From Vreelandella halophila (GTDB lineage: Bacteria > Pseudomonadota > Gammaproteobacteria > Pseudomonadales > Oleiphilaceae), in contig NZ_WMEX01000007.1 of the NCBI RefSeq assembly GCF_009856365.1, positions 62,001 to 126,000 of the forward strand: 64,000 bases of DNA, in the 5' to 3' direction. The notes beneath the pieces were generated by a model that saw only the letters and a list, made by a program, of their open reading frames with translations, did no database searches and was not told the DNA's origin. A program made the translations under genes and the position numbers. Below are positions 19,188-28,554 of this stretch, in pieces (position 1 is the first letter of the stretch; each line of letters opens with the position of its first letter).

Positions 19188-19988
19188 ATGGACGCCTCAG
19201 CCGAGCCCCTGCATGTGCTGCAGATTACGGACCCCCACCTGATGGGGGACCCGGAAGGGCGCCTGCTCGGGATCAATACGCGCCAGACACTGGAGGCAGT
19301 GCTGGCGCATGTCCGCGTCCATTACGGTCAACCGGATCTGGTTCTGGCAACCGGCGATATCTCCCAGGATGGCAGTGACGACTCCTATCACTATTTCCGG
19401 GAGCAGACCGCTTTCTTTGAGGGGCCTGTCTTCTGGGCAGCGGGCAATCACGATGTGCTGCCGGCAATGGAGCGGGCCATCAGGGGAACCCGATCGGCAG
19501 AGCGGCGTTACCGGAGCCATGGGTGGCAGCTGATCTGCCTGGACTCCTCGGTGCCGGACCAGGTGCACGGGTGCCTGGGGGAGAAGGAACTGGCGTATCT
19601 GGATGCCTGCCTGAAGGAGCACCCCGGGGATCATGCGCTGGTGTGCCTGCATCACCATCCGATCCGTATCGGTGCCGAATGGATGAATGCCATTGGCCTG
19701 CAGGATCACGAAGCCCTCTTCGAGGTGCTGGCGCGCCACGAGCAGGTGCGGGGACTTCTCTGGGGGCATATCCACCAGTCCCTGGACCAGGAGACCGGCG
19801 GCTGGCGGATGCTGGCCAGCCCCTCCACCTGCGTGCAGTTTCTGCCGGATTCAGAGTCCTTTGCGGTTGATGTCGTGCCGCCGGGTTACCGCTGGCTCGC
19901 GCTCTATCCGGACGGGCGCATCCGCTCCGGCGTGGAACGCATTGCCGATGATGACTACGGACTGGAGCTCGACAGCGTTGGCTACTGA
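19188..19988 (+). CDS. cpdA: 3',5'-cyclic-AMP phosphodiesterase
   Basis: Class III metallophosphodiesterase that degrades cAMP and so limits CRP/Vfr-type signalling. 266 residues. Metal-ligand motifs are in order: D-P-H (15-17), G-D-I-S-Q-D-G (56-62), G-N-H-D (86-89), H-H-H-P near 144-147 and G-H-I-H near 187-190. The ATG at 19188 gives the family's start before L-Q-I-T-D. A promoter is seen upstream. yqiA overlaps its 3' end. Other metallophosphoesterase substrates are conceivable, but the neighbours make cpdA the best call. Confidence 0.93.
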   Translation: MDASAEPLHVLQITDPHLMGDPEGRLLGINTRQTLEAVLAHVRVHYGQPDLVLATGDISQDGSDDSYHYFREQTAFFEGPVFWAAGNHDVLPAMERAIRGTRSAERRYRSHGWQLICLDSSVPDQVHGCLGEKELAYLDACLKEHPGDHALVCLHHHPIRIGAEWMNAIGLQDHEALFEVLARHEQVRGLLWGHIHQSLDQETGGWRMLASPSTCVQFLPDSESFAVDVVPPGYRWLALYPDGRIRSGVERIADDDYGLELDSVGY

Positions 19989-20577
19989 TGACCCTGACCT
20001 GATCTATCTTCATGGGTTCCGTAGTGCGCCGGCTTCCGAAAAGGCAAGGGAGCTGGATGCCTGGCTGCATGAATCCGGCTACCGGGGGCAGTGGTTCATT
20101 CCCCAGTTGGCAACCACGCCTGCCGGCGTGGAGGCGCAGCTCGCCGGGCTCATCGAAGAGGCGCCGGGTTCCGGGCCCGGCCTGATCGGCAGCTCCCTGG
20201 GCGGGTTCTTCGCGATGGTGATGGCGGAGCGCTATGGTCTGCCGGCGGTCCTGATCAATCCCGCCGCGCATCCCTACCGCCTGATGGAGGAGTCACTCGG
20301 CGAGCACACCAACCTCTATACCGGGGAGAGCTTCCACGTTACGGAGGAGCACGTGCATCAGCTCAAGGCCATGGATCCGGGGGTTCTGTCACACCCTGAG
20401 CGCCTCATGGTTCTTCTGGAAACCGGCGATGAAACACTGGACTACCGGCAGGCTGCCGAAAGGTTCACCGCCAGCAAGCTGGTTGTGCACGAAGGTGGTA
20501 ACCACCGCTACACGCGGTTCCGCCAGGAGCTGCCGATGATGATGGACTTTCTGCGGCGCGGGGTCAGTCCTCAGTAA
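19978..20577 (+). CDS. yqiA: YqiA/YcfP family esterase
   Basis: Alpha/beta-hydrolase-fold esterase of about 199 residues; YqiA of E. coli acts on short-chain esters in vitro but its physiological substrate is unknown. Motifs: I-Y-L-H-G-F-R-S near the N-terminus, G-S-S-L-G-G (nucleophile Ser), N-P-A-A-H-P-Y, the family G-D-E-T-L-D-Y-R-Q-A (acid) and E-G-G-N-H-R-Y (His). The start is unsure: TTG 19978 gives the family N-terminus and overlaps cpdA by 11 bp, but in-frame ATG codons further upstream inside cpdA are possible. In E. coli parE follows; here a convergent HDOD gene does, overlapping by 7 bp. Confidence 0.85.
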   Translation: MATDDPDLIYLHGFRSAPASEKARELDAWLHESGYRGQWFIPQLATTPAGVEAQLAGLIEEAPGSGPGLIGSSLGGFFAMVMAERYGLPAVLINPAAHPYRLMEESLGEHTNLYTGESFHVTEEHVHQLKAMDPGVLSHPERLMVLLETGDETLDYRQAAERFTASKLVVHEGGNHRYTRFRQELPMMMDFLRRGVSPQ

Positions 20578-21446
20578 CCGCCGTGGACCGTGATCCCCAT
20601 ATCACGGAAGTTCTGAGCCATTTCCTCCAGGTCGTACTGGGTCAGGCCGGTGTGGATGAGTACATCCTGTTCCAGGCGCTGCCATTCATAATCCTCTTCC
20701 TGCTGGCCCAGGATCGAGAAGTTACCGCAGATGTGCTCAGCGATTTTGAGCGTGGCCAGCAGTGTCTTGCGTTCCTGGGCCCGGGTGCCCGTCTGGGCAA
20801 AGACCTGCTGAACGTTGTGGTGTTCGGCGATGACCTCGCAGAGGTGGCGCGGCAGGTTCCAGGATTTGGCCACGTAATAGCCGACGACCGCATGGTTGGT
20901 GTTCAGCATCCGGTTCTCAACGTCGATCAGGCGCGGTTCGTCACGCGCGTAGCTCTCCATCATGACATCGTCGTAGTCCGGGAAGCGCTCCATCATCAGT
21001 GGAATACCGGCGTTGTGGAAAAGTCCAATCGCATAGGATTCATCGGGGTTCTTGGCGCCGATGGCGCGCGCCACATGGGCCGAAACCTGGGCGATGTCCG
21101 TGGCGGTGTCCCAGAACCGGGTCATGGCACGGATCGCCTGATCCGACATCTCGCCCTTGATGCTCAGGCCGTTGATGATGTTGATGACCGTGGTGGGGCC
21201 GAGCAGCGCGACTGCCTGTTCAATGGATGAGATCTGGTTGCTGTGCTGCAGGAAGGGCGAGTTGACGAACTTGAGCATCATTCCGGACAGGGAGACATCC
21301 TGCCGGATGAGTTTGGCGATCTGTTCGATGTCCGGATCCGGCATCGCCTGCTCCATCTGGAGGTCCACCATGATCTGGGGCTGTGGTGGAATCCGGATGC
21401 CCTGGAGGACGTTGTGGATCTGTTCGTCGGTGAGTTCCGCAGGCAT
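20571..21446 (-). CDS. HDOD domain-containing protein
   Basis: 291-residue protein made almost wholly of an HDOD domain (roughly 15-215), an HD-superfamily variant linked to signalling that usually lacks a complete metal site. Family elements: I-R-Q-D-V-S-L-S-G-M-M-L-K-F-V-N-S, S-I-E-Q-A-V-A-L-L-G, I-G-L-F-H-N-A-G-I-P-L and N-H-A-V-V-G-Y-Y-V-A. In the H-N-A-G position a full HD enzyme would have H-D-x-G, so phosphohydrolase activity is unlikely. No receiver, EAL or GGDEF domain is attached. HDOD proteins help control motility, virulence and c-di-GMP or sigma-factor pathways; a specific partner cannot be named. Stand-alone gene, convergent with yqiA. Confidence 0.85.
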   Translation of the reverse strand: MPAELTDEQIHNVLQGIRIPPQPQIMVDLQMEQAMPDPDIEQIAKLIRQDVSLSGMMLKFVNSPFLQHSNQISSIEQAVALLGPTTVINIINGLSIKGEMSDQAIRAMTRFWDTATDIAQVSAHVARAIGAKNPDESYAIGLFHNAGIPLMMERFPDYDDVMMESYARDEPRLIDVENRMLNTNHAVVGYYVAKSWNLPRHLCEVIAEHHNVQQVFAQTGTRAQERKTLLATLKIAEHICGNFSILGQQEEDYEWQRLEQDVLIHTGLTQYDLEEMAQNFRDMGITVHGGY

Positions 21447-21540
21447 AGGGGCGTATCATCCTGTTGGGTTGCTGCCCCCAGCCTAGACCAGATGGTGGCG
21501 ATAGGCTGTAACTGATTGTTCAGGGCGTTCCTGTATCTCC

Positions 21541-21610
21541 GTAGGAGCGAGCCTCGCTCGCGATTGTTACCCGGGATCGCGCCGGGATCGCGAGCGAGGC
21601 TCGCTCCTAC
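21541..21610. repeat. REP-like element: perfect 23-bp inverted repeat starting GTAGGAGCGAGC
   Basis: Arms at 21541-21563 and 21588-21610 are exact reverse complements, with a 24-bp centre. Each arm is itself a small hairpin (GAGCGAG-C-CTCGCTC) headed by GTAG, the layout of REP sequences mobilised by RAYT (TnpA-REP) proteins in pseudomonads and relatives. The right arm overlaps the 3' end of the HAD gene. Confidence 0.8.
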
Positions 21611-22266
21611 GGGGACTGGAGATCCAGGATTGGCCAGCCGCGGTGGTGGGCGGTGTCACGCAGGGCAGGGTCCGGGTTGGTGGCAACCGGGTTGGGCACG
21701 GTTTCCAGCAGCGGCAGGTCGTTGCGCGAGTCACTGTAGAAGTGCGCGCCATCCAGGGTTTCCGAGCGATCGAGCAGCCATTCCTCGAGCCGCGTGATCT
21801 TGCCGTCCCGGAAGCAGGGGGTGCCGGCAACGCGGCCGGTAAAGGCGCCATCCACCACTTCCGGCTCGGTGGCAATCAGGTTGGGGATACCCAGGCGCGC
21901 CGCGATGGGTTCCGTGACGAAGCGGTTAGTGGCGGTGATGATCAGCAGGGTCTCTCCACGCTCACGGTGACGGTTGATGAGGGCTTCGGCCGCGGGTTCG
22001 ATCATGGGCTCTACCCGTTCCTGCATGAATCGTTCCCGCAGCTTCCGCAGTATTGCAGGTTTCTGGCTGGCCAGTGGTTCCAGGGCGAAGGCCAGGTATT
22101 GCTCAATATCCAGCCGACCGGCCTCGTAATCGCGGTAGAACTGGTCGTTGCGCTGGCGGTAGCGCTCCCCATCGACCACGCCGGTATCGATCAGGAACTG
22201 GCCCCAGGCATGATCGCTGTCGCCGTGCAGAAGGGTGTTGTCCAGGTCGAAGATGGCGAGTGTCAC
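21607..22266 (-). CDS. HAD family hydrolase, subfamily IB (phosphoserine-phosphatase-like)
   Basis: 219-residue haloacid-dehalogenase phosphatase. Motif I is F-D-L-D-N-T (nucleophile Asp7, acid Asp9), motif II is in I-I-T-A-T-N (about 108-113), motif III lysine is in D-G-K-I-T, and motif IV is S-D-S-R-N-D-L-P. This matches the IB group (SerB/CicA-like). Related bacteria keep such a gene next to rppH and ptsP, as here, but substrate is unknown. The stop codon TAG is supplied by the GTAG end of the REP-like repeat, so the last residues may be altered from the ancestral form. A second REP-like repeat lies upstream, so the gene is bracketed by them. Confidence 0.85.
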   Translation of the reverse strand: MTLAIFDLDNTLLHGDSDHAWGQFLIDTGVVDGERYRQRNDQFYRDYEAGRLDIEQYLAFALEPLASQKPAILRKLRERFMQERVEPMIEPAAEALINRHRERGETLLIITATNRFVTEPIAARLGIPNLIATEPEVVDGAFTGRVAGTPCFRDGKITRLEEWLLDRSETLDGAHFYSDSRNDLPLLETVPNPVATNPDPALRDTAHHRGWPILDLQSP

Positions 22267-22316
22267 GGTAGTGCGGCCTCCGGGAGAATTCGGGGCGCAA
22301 GGGTATCACAATCACC

Positions 22317-22375
22317 GTAGGAGCGAGCCCTGCTCGCGATGGATGTTGGGAATCGCGAGCAGGGCTGGCTCCTAC
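22317..22375. repeat. Second REP-like element, 24-bp inverted repeat
   Basis: Arms 22317-22340 and 22352-22375 match with a single mismatch. They begin GTAGGAGCGAGC like the repeat at 21541, and the inner part (CCTGCTCGCGA) differs slightly. It lies between the HAD gene and rppH. Confidence 0.8.
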
Positions 22376-22457
22376 GCGGTTTGCTCCGGGGCTATCAATT
22401 CTGGAAAAATGACACTAACTTACACGTAGAAGATGAATAACAAACAGAGGTGTTGCC

Positions 22458-22970
22458 GTGATTGACTCCGACGGATTCAGACCGAATGTCGGAATCATGC
22501 TGGCGAATCACCGGGGGGAATTGCTCTGGGCCAGGCGCATCGGCCAGGACGCCTGGCAGTTTCCACAGGGAGGCATCAATGAGGATGAGACACCGGAGCA
22601 GGCCCTCTATCGCGAACTGATGGAGGAGGTTGGCCTGGACTCATCGGATGTCCGGATCATCACTACCACCCGGGGCTGGCTCAGGTACCGCCTGCCCCGG
22701 CGCATGGTCCGAAGGGATTCACGCCCGGTGTGCATTGGCCAGAAACAGAAATGGTTCCTTCTCGAGATGCTCTCGCCCGACGCCCGGGTGAGGGTTGATC
22801 GCAGCCATAAGCCTGAATTCGACGGCTGGCAGTGGGTCAGTTACTGGTACCCGCTGGGGCAGGTGGTGTCCTTCAAACGCGAAGTCTACCGCAGGGCGCT
22901 GAGGGAACTGGCGCCGGGGGTATTCAGGCTACAGTCAAAGGGGCAACCGCCGGCCCGCCAGGAAAGCTGA
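22458..22970 (+). CDS. rppH: RNA pyrophosphohydrolase
   Basis: Nudix enzyme that converts 5'-triphosphate mRNA ends to monophosphate, starting RNase E-dependent decay. 170 residues from a GTG start with AGAGG upstream; the product begins [15 protein letters not shown], as in E. coli. The Nudix box runs from [10 protein letters not shown] (38-47) to R-E-L-M-E-E-V-G-L (52-60), and W-Q-F-P-Q-G-G is family-specific. ptsP starts 6 bp after the stop, the conserved rppH–ptsP pairing. Confidence 0.96.
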   Translation: MIDSDGFRPNVGIMLANHRGELLWARRIGQDAWQFPQGGINEDETPEQALYRELMEEVGLDSSDVRIITTTRGWLRYRLPRRMVRRDSRPVCIGQKQKWFLLEMLSPDARVRVDRSHKPEFDGWQWVSYWYPLGQVVSFKREVYRRALRELAPGVFRLQSKGQPPARQES

Positions 22971-22976
22971 CCGACT

Positions 22977-25295
22977 ATGACCACAATGCTCAGCACGCTG
23001 CGAAGCATCGTCCAGGAACTGAACGGAATCAATAACCTGCAGGACGCGCTGGACACCATAGCGGCGCGTGTCCAGACCGCTATGCACACCGAAGTCTGCT
23101 CGGTCTATCTCTACGACGACAAATCCGGCTGTTACGTGCTCAAGGCCACCGAGGGTCTCTATAAGTCCGCGGTGGGCCAGGTCCGTATTGCGCCTTCTGA
23201 GGGCCTGGTGGGGCTGGTTGGGACCCGTGAGGAGCCCATTAACCTGGAGGATGCCCAGAAGCACCCGCGCAACCGCTACTTTCCGGAGACCGGTGAGGAA
23301 CGCTTCGGCTCTTTCCTTGGCGTACCCATTATCCACCACCGGCGCGTGCTGGGTGTGATCGTCGTCCAGGAGACCCAGAACAGCCGCCGCTTTGACGAGG
23401 GTGAGGAAGCCTTCCTGGTCACCATCTCCGCCCAGCTTGCCGGGGTCATTGCCCACAGTGAGGCGACCGGTGCCATTGGCGGTATCTCGATCAGCGGTGA
23501 CCAGGCCCGGGATGTGGCTTTCAGCGGTGTCGCCGGTGCTCAGGGCGTGGCCATCGGGACCGGCGTGGTGGTGTTTCCGCCGGCGGATCTGGATTCGGTG
23601 CCGGACAAGCGCTGTGAGGATGTGGATGCGGAGATCGAGCGCTTCCGCGCGGCCGTTTCCGCGGTACGGGACGATGTGGAGCAGGTAGGCGAGCGCCTTG
23701 CGCCGCAGCTGAGACCGGAAGAGCAGGCCCTGTTCGAGGTCTATCTGCGCATGCTTCACGACCATGCGCTGCCCGGCGAGGTGGAGAACCGCATCCGTGA
23801 GGGGCTCTGGGCACCGGGGTCGCTCAAGGCGGTGGTGAACCAGTATGTCCGCCACTTCGAGATGATGGGGGATCATTACCTGCGTGAGCGGGCCGTGGAT
23901 ATCCGTGATCTCGGGCGCCGTCTGCTCTCCCACCTCCAGGAAGGGGAGTCAGAGACACCGGAGTACCCGGAACGGACGATTCTGGTCAGTGATGAACTGA
24001 CGCCCGCGATGCTTGGGGAAGTGCCCCAGGGCCAGCTGGCCGGCCTGGTATCCGTCCGCGGTTCCGGCAACTCCCACGTGGCCATCCTGGCCCGGGCCAT
24101 GGGCGTGCCCACGGTCATGGGGCTGGTGGACATCCCGGTGGCGCAGCTGGATGGCAGGGAACTGATTGTGGACGGCTATGAGGGCCAGATCTTCGCTTCG
24201 CCCTCCACCGAGCTCAAAGCCTTCTTCGAGTCCATCATTGAGGAAGAGCAGGAGCTGGTTAAGGGGCTGGAGGAGCTGCGCGACAAGCCGTGTGAGACCC
24301 TGGATGGCCATCGTATACCGCTGTTCGTGAACACTGGTCTGATCACGGACGTGGTGCGCTCACTCAGTCACGGGGCGGAGGGCATTGGCCTGTACCGCAC
24401 CGAGGTGCCGTTCATGATCAATGAGCGGTTCCCCTCCGAACAGGAGCAGAAGGCCTATTACCGCGAGCAGCTTGAGGCCTTCGCTCCGGCGGAGGTCACC
24501 ATGCGCACGCTGGACATCGGCGGTGACAAGGCGCTGACCTATTTTCCGATTGTTGAGGAGAACCCCTTCCTGGGGTGGCGCGGTATCCGGGTCACGCTGG
24601 ACCACCCGGAGGTGTTCCTGGTCCAGATCCGCGCCATGATCAAGGCGAGTGAGGGGCTGGACAACCTGCGCATCATGCTGCCGATGATCAGCAATGTCTC
24701 TGAGATCGAGGAGGCCCAGCACCTGATCTATCGCGCCTGGCATGAGGTGCGTGACGAGGGCTACCAGCTGGCGATGCCTCAGGTCGGGGTTATGATCGAG
24801 ATCCCTGCGGCCGTGTACCAGGTGCGGGAGATCGCGGCCCGGGTCGACTTCGTCTCCGTGGGGTCGAACGACCTGACCCAGTACCTGCTGGCGGTGGACC
24901 GCAACAACCCGCGCGTGGCCAGCCTCTATCACTCCTATCACCCGGCGGTGCTCCAGGCACTGTGCCAGGTGGCCCAGGACTGCCATGATGTGGGCAAGCC
25001 GGTCAGCATATGCGGTGAGCTGGCGGGAGACCCCGGCGGCGCCATACTGTTGCTGGCCATGGGGTACGACGCCCTTTCCATGAACGCCTCCAACCTGCCG
25101 CGGATCAAGTCCGTGATCCGTGGCATCGACATGGATATGGCCCGTGGGCTGCTGGCGGAGGTGCTGACCCTGGATTCACCGCATGTGATCCGCAGCTGTG
25201 TGGAACTGGCCCTGCGCAAAGCCGGGATCGGGCGTTTTATCCGGCCGGAACGCAGTGGCTCCGGGGTACGGGAACTCGCGGCCTCCCGGGAGTGA
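22977..25295 (+). CDS. ptsP: Phosphoenolpyruvate-protein phosphotransferase PtsP (EI-Ntr)
   Basis: First enzyme of the nitrogen phosphotransferase system, passing phosphate from PEP to NPr and on to EIIA-Ntr; it links carbon and nitrogen status to potassium transport and other processes. 772 residues. An N-terminal GAF domain (about 1-165) senses small molecules (glutamine and 2-oxoglutarate in studied homologues). The phosphohistidine is His367 in G-S-G-N-S-H-V-A-I-L-A-R. The C-terminal PEP-binding TIM barrel has G-I-G-L-Y-R-T-E, L-D-I-G-G-D-K and V-S-I-C-G-E-L-A with its active cysteine. Adds to the window's nitrogen theme. Confidence 0.96.
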   Translation: MTTMLSTLRSIVQELNGINNLQDALDTIAARVQTAMHTEVCSVYLYDDKSGCYVLKATEGLYKSAVGQVRIAPSEGLVGLVGTREEPINLEDAQKHPRNRYFPETGEERFGSFLGVPIIHHRRVLGVIVVQETQNSRRFDEGEEAFLVTISAQLAGVIAHSEATGAIGGISISGDQARDVAFSGVAGAQGVAIGTGVVVFPPADLDSVPDKRCEDVDAEIERFRAAVSAVRDDVEQVGERLAPQLRPEEQALFEVYLRMLHDHALPGEVENRIREGLWAPGSLKAVVNQYVRHFEMMGDHYLRERAVDIRDLGRRLLSHLQEGESETPEYPERTILVSDELTPAMLGEVPQGQLAGLVSVRGSGNSHVAILARAMGVPTVMGLVDIPVAQLDGRELIVDGYEGQIFASPSTELKAFFESIIEEEQELVKGLEELRDKPCETLDGHRIPLFVNTGLITDVVRSLSHGAEGIGLYRTEVPFMINERFPSEQEQKAYYREQLEAFAPAEVTMRTLDIGGDKALTYFPIVEENPFLGWRGIRVTLDHPEVFLVQIRAMIKASEGLDNLRIMLPMISNVSEIEEAQHLIYRAWHEVRDEGYQLAMPQVGVMIEIPAAVYQVREIAARVDFVSVGSNDLTQYLLAVDRNNPRVASLYHSYHPAVLQALCQVAQDCHDVGKPVSICGELAGDPGGAILLLAMGYDALSMNASNLPRIKSVIRGIDMDMARGLLAEVLTLDSPHVIRSCVELALRKAGIGRFIRPERSGSGVRELAASRE

Positions 25296-25385
25296 GCGGG
25301 CATTCAGTGCTATCCTTGTTTCTAGTATGTCTACTCTAGAAGACGCCGTTAGTCTTGAGTGAGCAGTCAGATCAAGGGGTAATCC

Positions 25386-26639
25386 ATGGAAACACTGTCA
25401 CGCAGGTCTGCCGAGCGCCCGGAGCGGCCCCGGATCGGGCTGGCACTCGGGGGCGGCGGCCCACTGGGCGGAATCTATGAAATCGGCGCGCTGCGGGCCC
25501 TGGATGAGGCGCTGGATGGCGTCGACTTCAATGACCTCTATGTCTACGTCGGTGTCAGTGCCGGCTCTTTCGTTGCAGCCAATCTCGCCAACCAGATGAC
25601 CACGGCACAGCTGTGCCGGATCTTTGTGAAGAACGAGGCCGATGTGCACCCCTTCCACCCGGAGGTGTTCTACCGGCCGGCGTTCCGCGAGTACGTGCGT
25701 CGGGCGCTGGCGGTTCCGGGGCTGCTGCGCGAGGCGTTCGGGCGTTTCGCCAGTAACCCCTACGACCAGAGCCTGCTGGATGCGCTCACGGTGCTGGCCC
25801 AGGTGGCGCCGGCGGGGCTGTTCGACAACACCGGGCTGCATGAGTACCTGCGCCGTGCCTTCAGCATGCTGGGGCGGACCAACGATTTCCGGCAGCTGCG
25901 CCACAGGCTCTACATCATTGCGGCCGACCTGGAGAGCAGTGAGGCGGTGCGACTGGGAGCCCCCGGGTTTGATCATGTGCCCATCTCCCGGGCTGTGCAG
26001 GCCAGCATTGCCTCGCCGGGGATCTATATGCCGGTGGAGATCGACGGCCGCTTCTACGTTGACGGTACCCTGCGCAAGGGGCTGCATGCTTCGGTCGCCC
26101 TGGAGGATGGGGCCGATCTCGTGCTCGCCATCAACCCGCTGGTGCCCATCGACGCCAGTGCCGCGGTGCGTGCGGGCACCATGAACGCGGGCGCACTTAC
26201 GGATTCCGGTATGCCCAACATCCTGGGGCAGACCTTCCGGACCATGGTGTATTCGCGCATGGAGGCGGGCATTGCGCAGTATGCGGACCAGTACCCGGAC
26301 TCGGACATTGTCCTGTTCCAGCCGGAGCGTGATGACGCCAAGCTGTTCTTCTCGAACGTGTTCAGCTTCCAGTCCCGGCGTATGGTCTGTGAGCACGCCT
26401 ATCAGATGACCCGGCGCGACCTGCTGCGCCGTGCCGATGAGCTGGAGAGCCAGCTGGCGCCCCATGGTATTACCCTCAATCGGGATATCCTGGCGGATGA
26501 GCAGCGCACCATCAGCACCAGTCTCTACGGGGAAATGCTGCCGGTGTTTGTGGCTCAGGAAGGCAAGCGCCGGAGCCGCTTCGGCTCCGGCGTGGAGCAG
26601 GTGTCGGGGCTGATCAACAGCGCCCGACAGATGCTCTGA
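25386..26639 (+). CDS. Patatin-like phospholipase family protein
   Basis: 417-residue Ser-Asp dyad acyl hydrolase. Oxyanion loop G-G-G-G-P-L-G-G (22-29), nucleophile Ser58 in G-V-S-A-G, and the catalytic Asp226 in V-D-G-T; the usual D-G-G/A is D-G-T here. No signal peptide, so probably cytoplasmic or membrane-associated. Beyond about residue 300 is a helical extension of unknown role. Bacterial members act on phospholipids or other acyl esters; some relatives work with storage lipid or polyhydroxyalkanoate, but nothing here decides. AAGGGG precedes the ATG. Convergent with hslU, 3 bp apart. Confidence 0.85.
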   Translation: METLSRRSAERPERPRIGLALGGGGPLGGIYEIGALRALDEALDGVDFNDLYVYVGVSAGSFVAANLANQMTTAQLCRIFVKNEADVHPFHPEVFYRPAFREYVRRALAVPGLLREAFGRFASNPYDQSLLDALTVLAQVAPAGLFDNTGLHEYLRRAFSMLGRTNDFRQLRHRLYIIAADLESSEAVRLGAPGFDHVPISRAVQASIASPGIYMPVEIDGRFYVDGTLRKGLHASVALEDGADLVLAINPLVPIDASAAVRAGTMNAGALTDSGMPNILGQTFRTMVYSRMEAGIAQYADQYPDSDIVLFQPERDDAKLFFSNVFSFQSRRMVCEHAYQMTRRDLLRRADELESQLAPHGITLNRDILADEQRTISTSLYGEMLPVFVAQEGKRRSRFGSGVEQVSGLINSARQML

Positions 26640-26642
26640 GGC

Positions 26643-27974
26643 TCACAGGATGTAGCGGCTGAGGTCCTCGTCCTCGGCCAGCTCGCCGAGCTGCTGCTCC
26701 ACGTAATCCGCCGTGACCTCGAAGGCCTCGCTGATCTGGTCACCGGCATCGAATGAGATGTCGTCCAGAAGCTTTTCCATGACCGTGTGCAGACGCCGGG
26801 CACCGATGTTCTCGGTGCTCTCGTTGACCTTCCAGGCAATCTCCGCAATGCGGTCGATGGCCTCGTCCGTGAAGGTCAGGTTGACGCCTTCCGCGCTCAT
26901 CAGCGCTTCATACTGGGCCACCAGTGATGCCCGTGGCTCGGTCAGGATCCGTTTGAAGTCGCCCGGAGTCAGGGCCTTGAGCTCCACGCGGATGGGGAGA
27001 CGGCCCTGGAGCTCGGGGATCAGGTCCGAGGGCTTGGTCAGGTGGAAAGCGCCGGAGGCGATGAACAGGATGTGATCCGTGTGCACCATGCCGTACTTGG
27101 TGCTGACGGTGCTGCCCTCGATCAGCGGCAGCAGGTCGCGCTGCACGCCCTCGCGGGAGACGTCCGAGGAGCCCTGTGAATCGCTCTTCTTGGCGACCTT
27201 GTCCAGCTCATCCAGGAAGACGATGCCATTCTGTTCGACCACCTGGATGGCGCGCTGCTTGATTTCCTCCTCGTTGACCAGCCGCGCGGCTTCTTCCTCG
27301 CGCACCTGCTCGAAGGCGTCCGCCACGCGCATGCGCCGGGTCTTGCTCTTGTCGTTGCCCATGCTGGAGAACAGCGACTGGAGCTGGCTGGTCATCTCTT
27401 CCATGCCCGGCGGGGTCATGATTTCCACGCCGCCGCTGTTGGCGCTGACCTCAATGTCGATCTCCTTGTCGTCCAGCTCGCCCTCGCGCAGTTTCTTGCG
27501 GAACATCTGACGGGTGGCGGAGCTGTTATCCGCTTTCTCGTCCTCTTCCTGATCGCGCGGTGGCCGCAGCAGGGCGTCGAGGATGCGGTCCTCGGCGGCG
27601 TCCAGGGCGCGGTCCTGGACCCGGGCCATTTCCTTCTCGCGCAGCAGCGAGACGGCGTTCTCGGTCAGGTCGCGGATGATGGATTCAACGTCGCGCCCCA
27701 CGTAGCCCACCTCGGTGAACTTGGTGGCCTCCACCTTGATGAAGGGCGCTTCCGCCAGCTTGGCGAGCCGGCGCGCGATCTCGGTCTTACCCACGCCCGT
27801 GGGGCCGATCATGAGGATGTTCTTGGGGGTGATCTCGTCCTGGATGTCGGTCTCTGCCTGCATGCGCCGCCAGCGGTTGCGCAGGGCAATGGCGACGGAG
27901 CGCTTGGCCTCGTCCTGGCCGACGATGTGGCGGTTGAGTTCGTCAACAATCTCCCGGGGGGTCATGCCTGCCAT
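26643..27974 (-). CDS. hslU: ATP-dependent protease ATPase subunit HslU
   Basis: AAA+ unfoldase that feeds proteins to HslV. 443 residues, standard. Begins [14 protein letters not shown] with AGGAG just upstream. Walker A is G-P-T-G-V-G-K-T (57-64), Walker B lies in I-V-F-L-D-E-L-D-K, the sensor/arginine-finger region near [12 protein letters not shown], and the C-terminal tail ending in L-S-R-Y-I-L is the segment that inserts into HslV to activate it. The acidic I-domain (about 110-240) is present. Follows hslV by 11 bp in a heat-shock operon. Confidence 0.98.
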   Translation of the reverse strand: MAGMTPREIVDELNRHIVGQDEAKRSVAIALRNRWRRMQAETDIQDEITPKNILMIGPTGVGKTEIARRLAKLAEAPFIKVEATKFTEVGYVGRDVESIIRDLTENAVSLLREKEMARVQDRALDAAEDRILDALLRPPRDQEEDEKADNSSATRQMFRKKLREGELDDKEIDIEVSANSGGVEIMTPPGMEEMTSQLQSLFSSMGNDKSKTRRMRVADAFEQVREEEAARLVNEEEIKQRAIQVVEQNGIVFLDELDKVAKKSDSQGSSDVSREGVQRDLLPLIEGSTVSTKYGMVHTDHILFIASGAFHLTKPSDLIPELQGRLPIRVELKALTPGDFKRILTEPRASLVAQYEALMSAEGVNLTFTDEAIDRIAEIAWKVNESTENIGARRLHTVMEKLLDDISFDAGDQISEAFEVTADYVEQQLGELAEDEDLSRYIL

Positions 27975-27985
27975 GAATACTCCTG

Positions 27986-28516
27986 TCAGTCGCTGGGTTC
28001 GATGACTTCCAGCGCGCGGTTATGGTTGGTATAGACGCAGATATCGGCGGCGATATCGAGGCCTTTCTCGGTAATCTCGCGCGCCGTCAGCTGGGTGTTC
28101 TCGAGCATGGCCCTGGCGGCTGCCTGGGCGTAGGGGCCGCCGGAGCCCATGGCGATCAGGCTTTCCTCGGGCTCGACCACGTCGCCGTTACCGGTGATGA
28201 TCAGCGAGGTTTCCGCGTCCGCCACCGCCAGCATGGCCTCGAGCCGCCTCAGGGCCCGGTCCGTGCGCCAGTCCTTGGCCAGTTCCACGGCGGCGCGCGT
28301 GAGGTTGCCCTGGTATTTCTCCAGCTGCGCCTCGAAACGCTCGAACAGGGTGAAGGCGTCGGCCGTGCCGCCGGCGAAGCCGGCGAGCACACGGTCGTTG
28401 TACAGCCGCCGTACTTTGCGGGCGTTGCCTTTCATGACGGTGTCGCCGAGGGAAACCTGGCCGTCGCCGCCCATGGCGACCTCGCCGTCACGGCGTACTG
28501 AAAGAATGGTTGTCAT
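27986..28516 (-). CDS. hslV: ATP-dependent protease peptidase subunit HslV
   Basis: Proteasome-beta-like peptidase; forms double hexamers capped by HslU. 176 residues. Starts M-T-T-I-L-S-V-R-R, so Thr2 becomes the catalytic N-terminal threonine after Met removal. G-D-G-Q-V-S-L-G and K-V-R-R-L-Y-N-D are family hallmarks. A sigma-32-type promoter lies 40-70 bp upstream, so the hslVU pair is probably heat-induced. The gene order SPOR–hslV–hslU matches Pseudomonas. Confidence 0.98.
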   Translation of the reverse strand: MTTILSVRRDGEVAMGGDGQVSLGDTVMKGNARKVRRLYNDRVLAGFAGGTADAFTLFERFEAQLEKYQGNLTRAAVELAKDWRTDRALRRLEAMLAVADAETSLIITGNGDVVEPEESLIAMGSGGPYAQAAARAMLENTQLTAREITEKGLDIAADICVYTNHNRALEVIEPSD

Positions 28517-28554
28517 GCGTACTCCCGTGGTTGCCGGGTTTGGGGTTTATCCGG

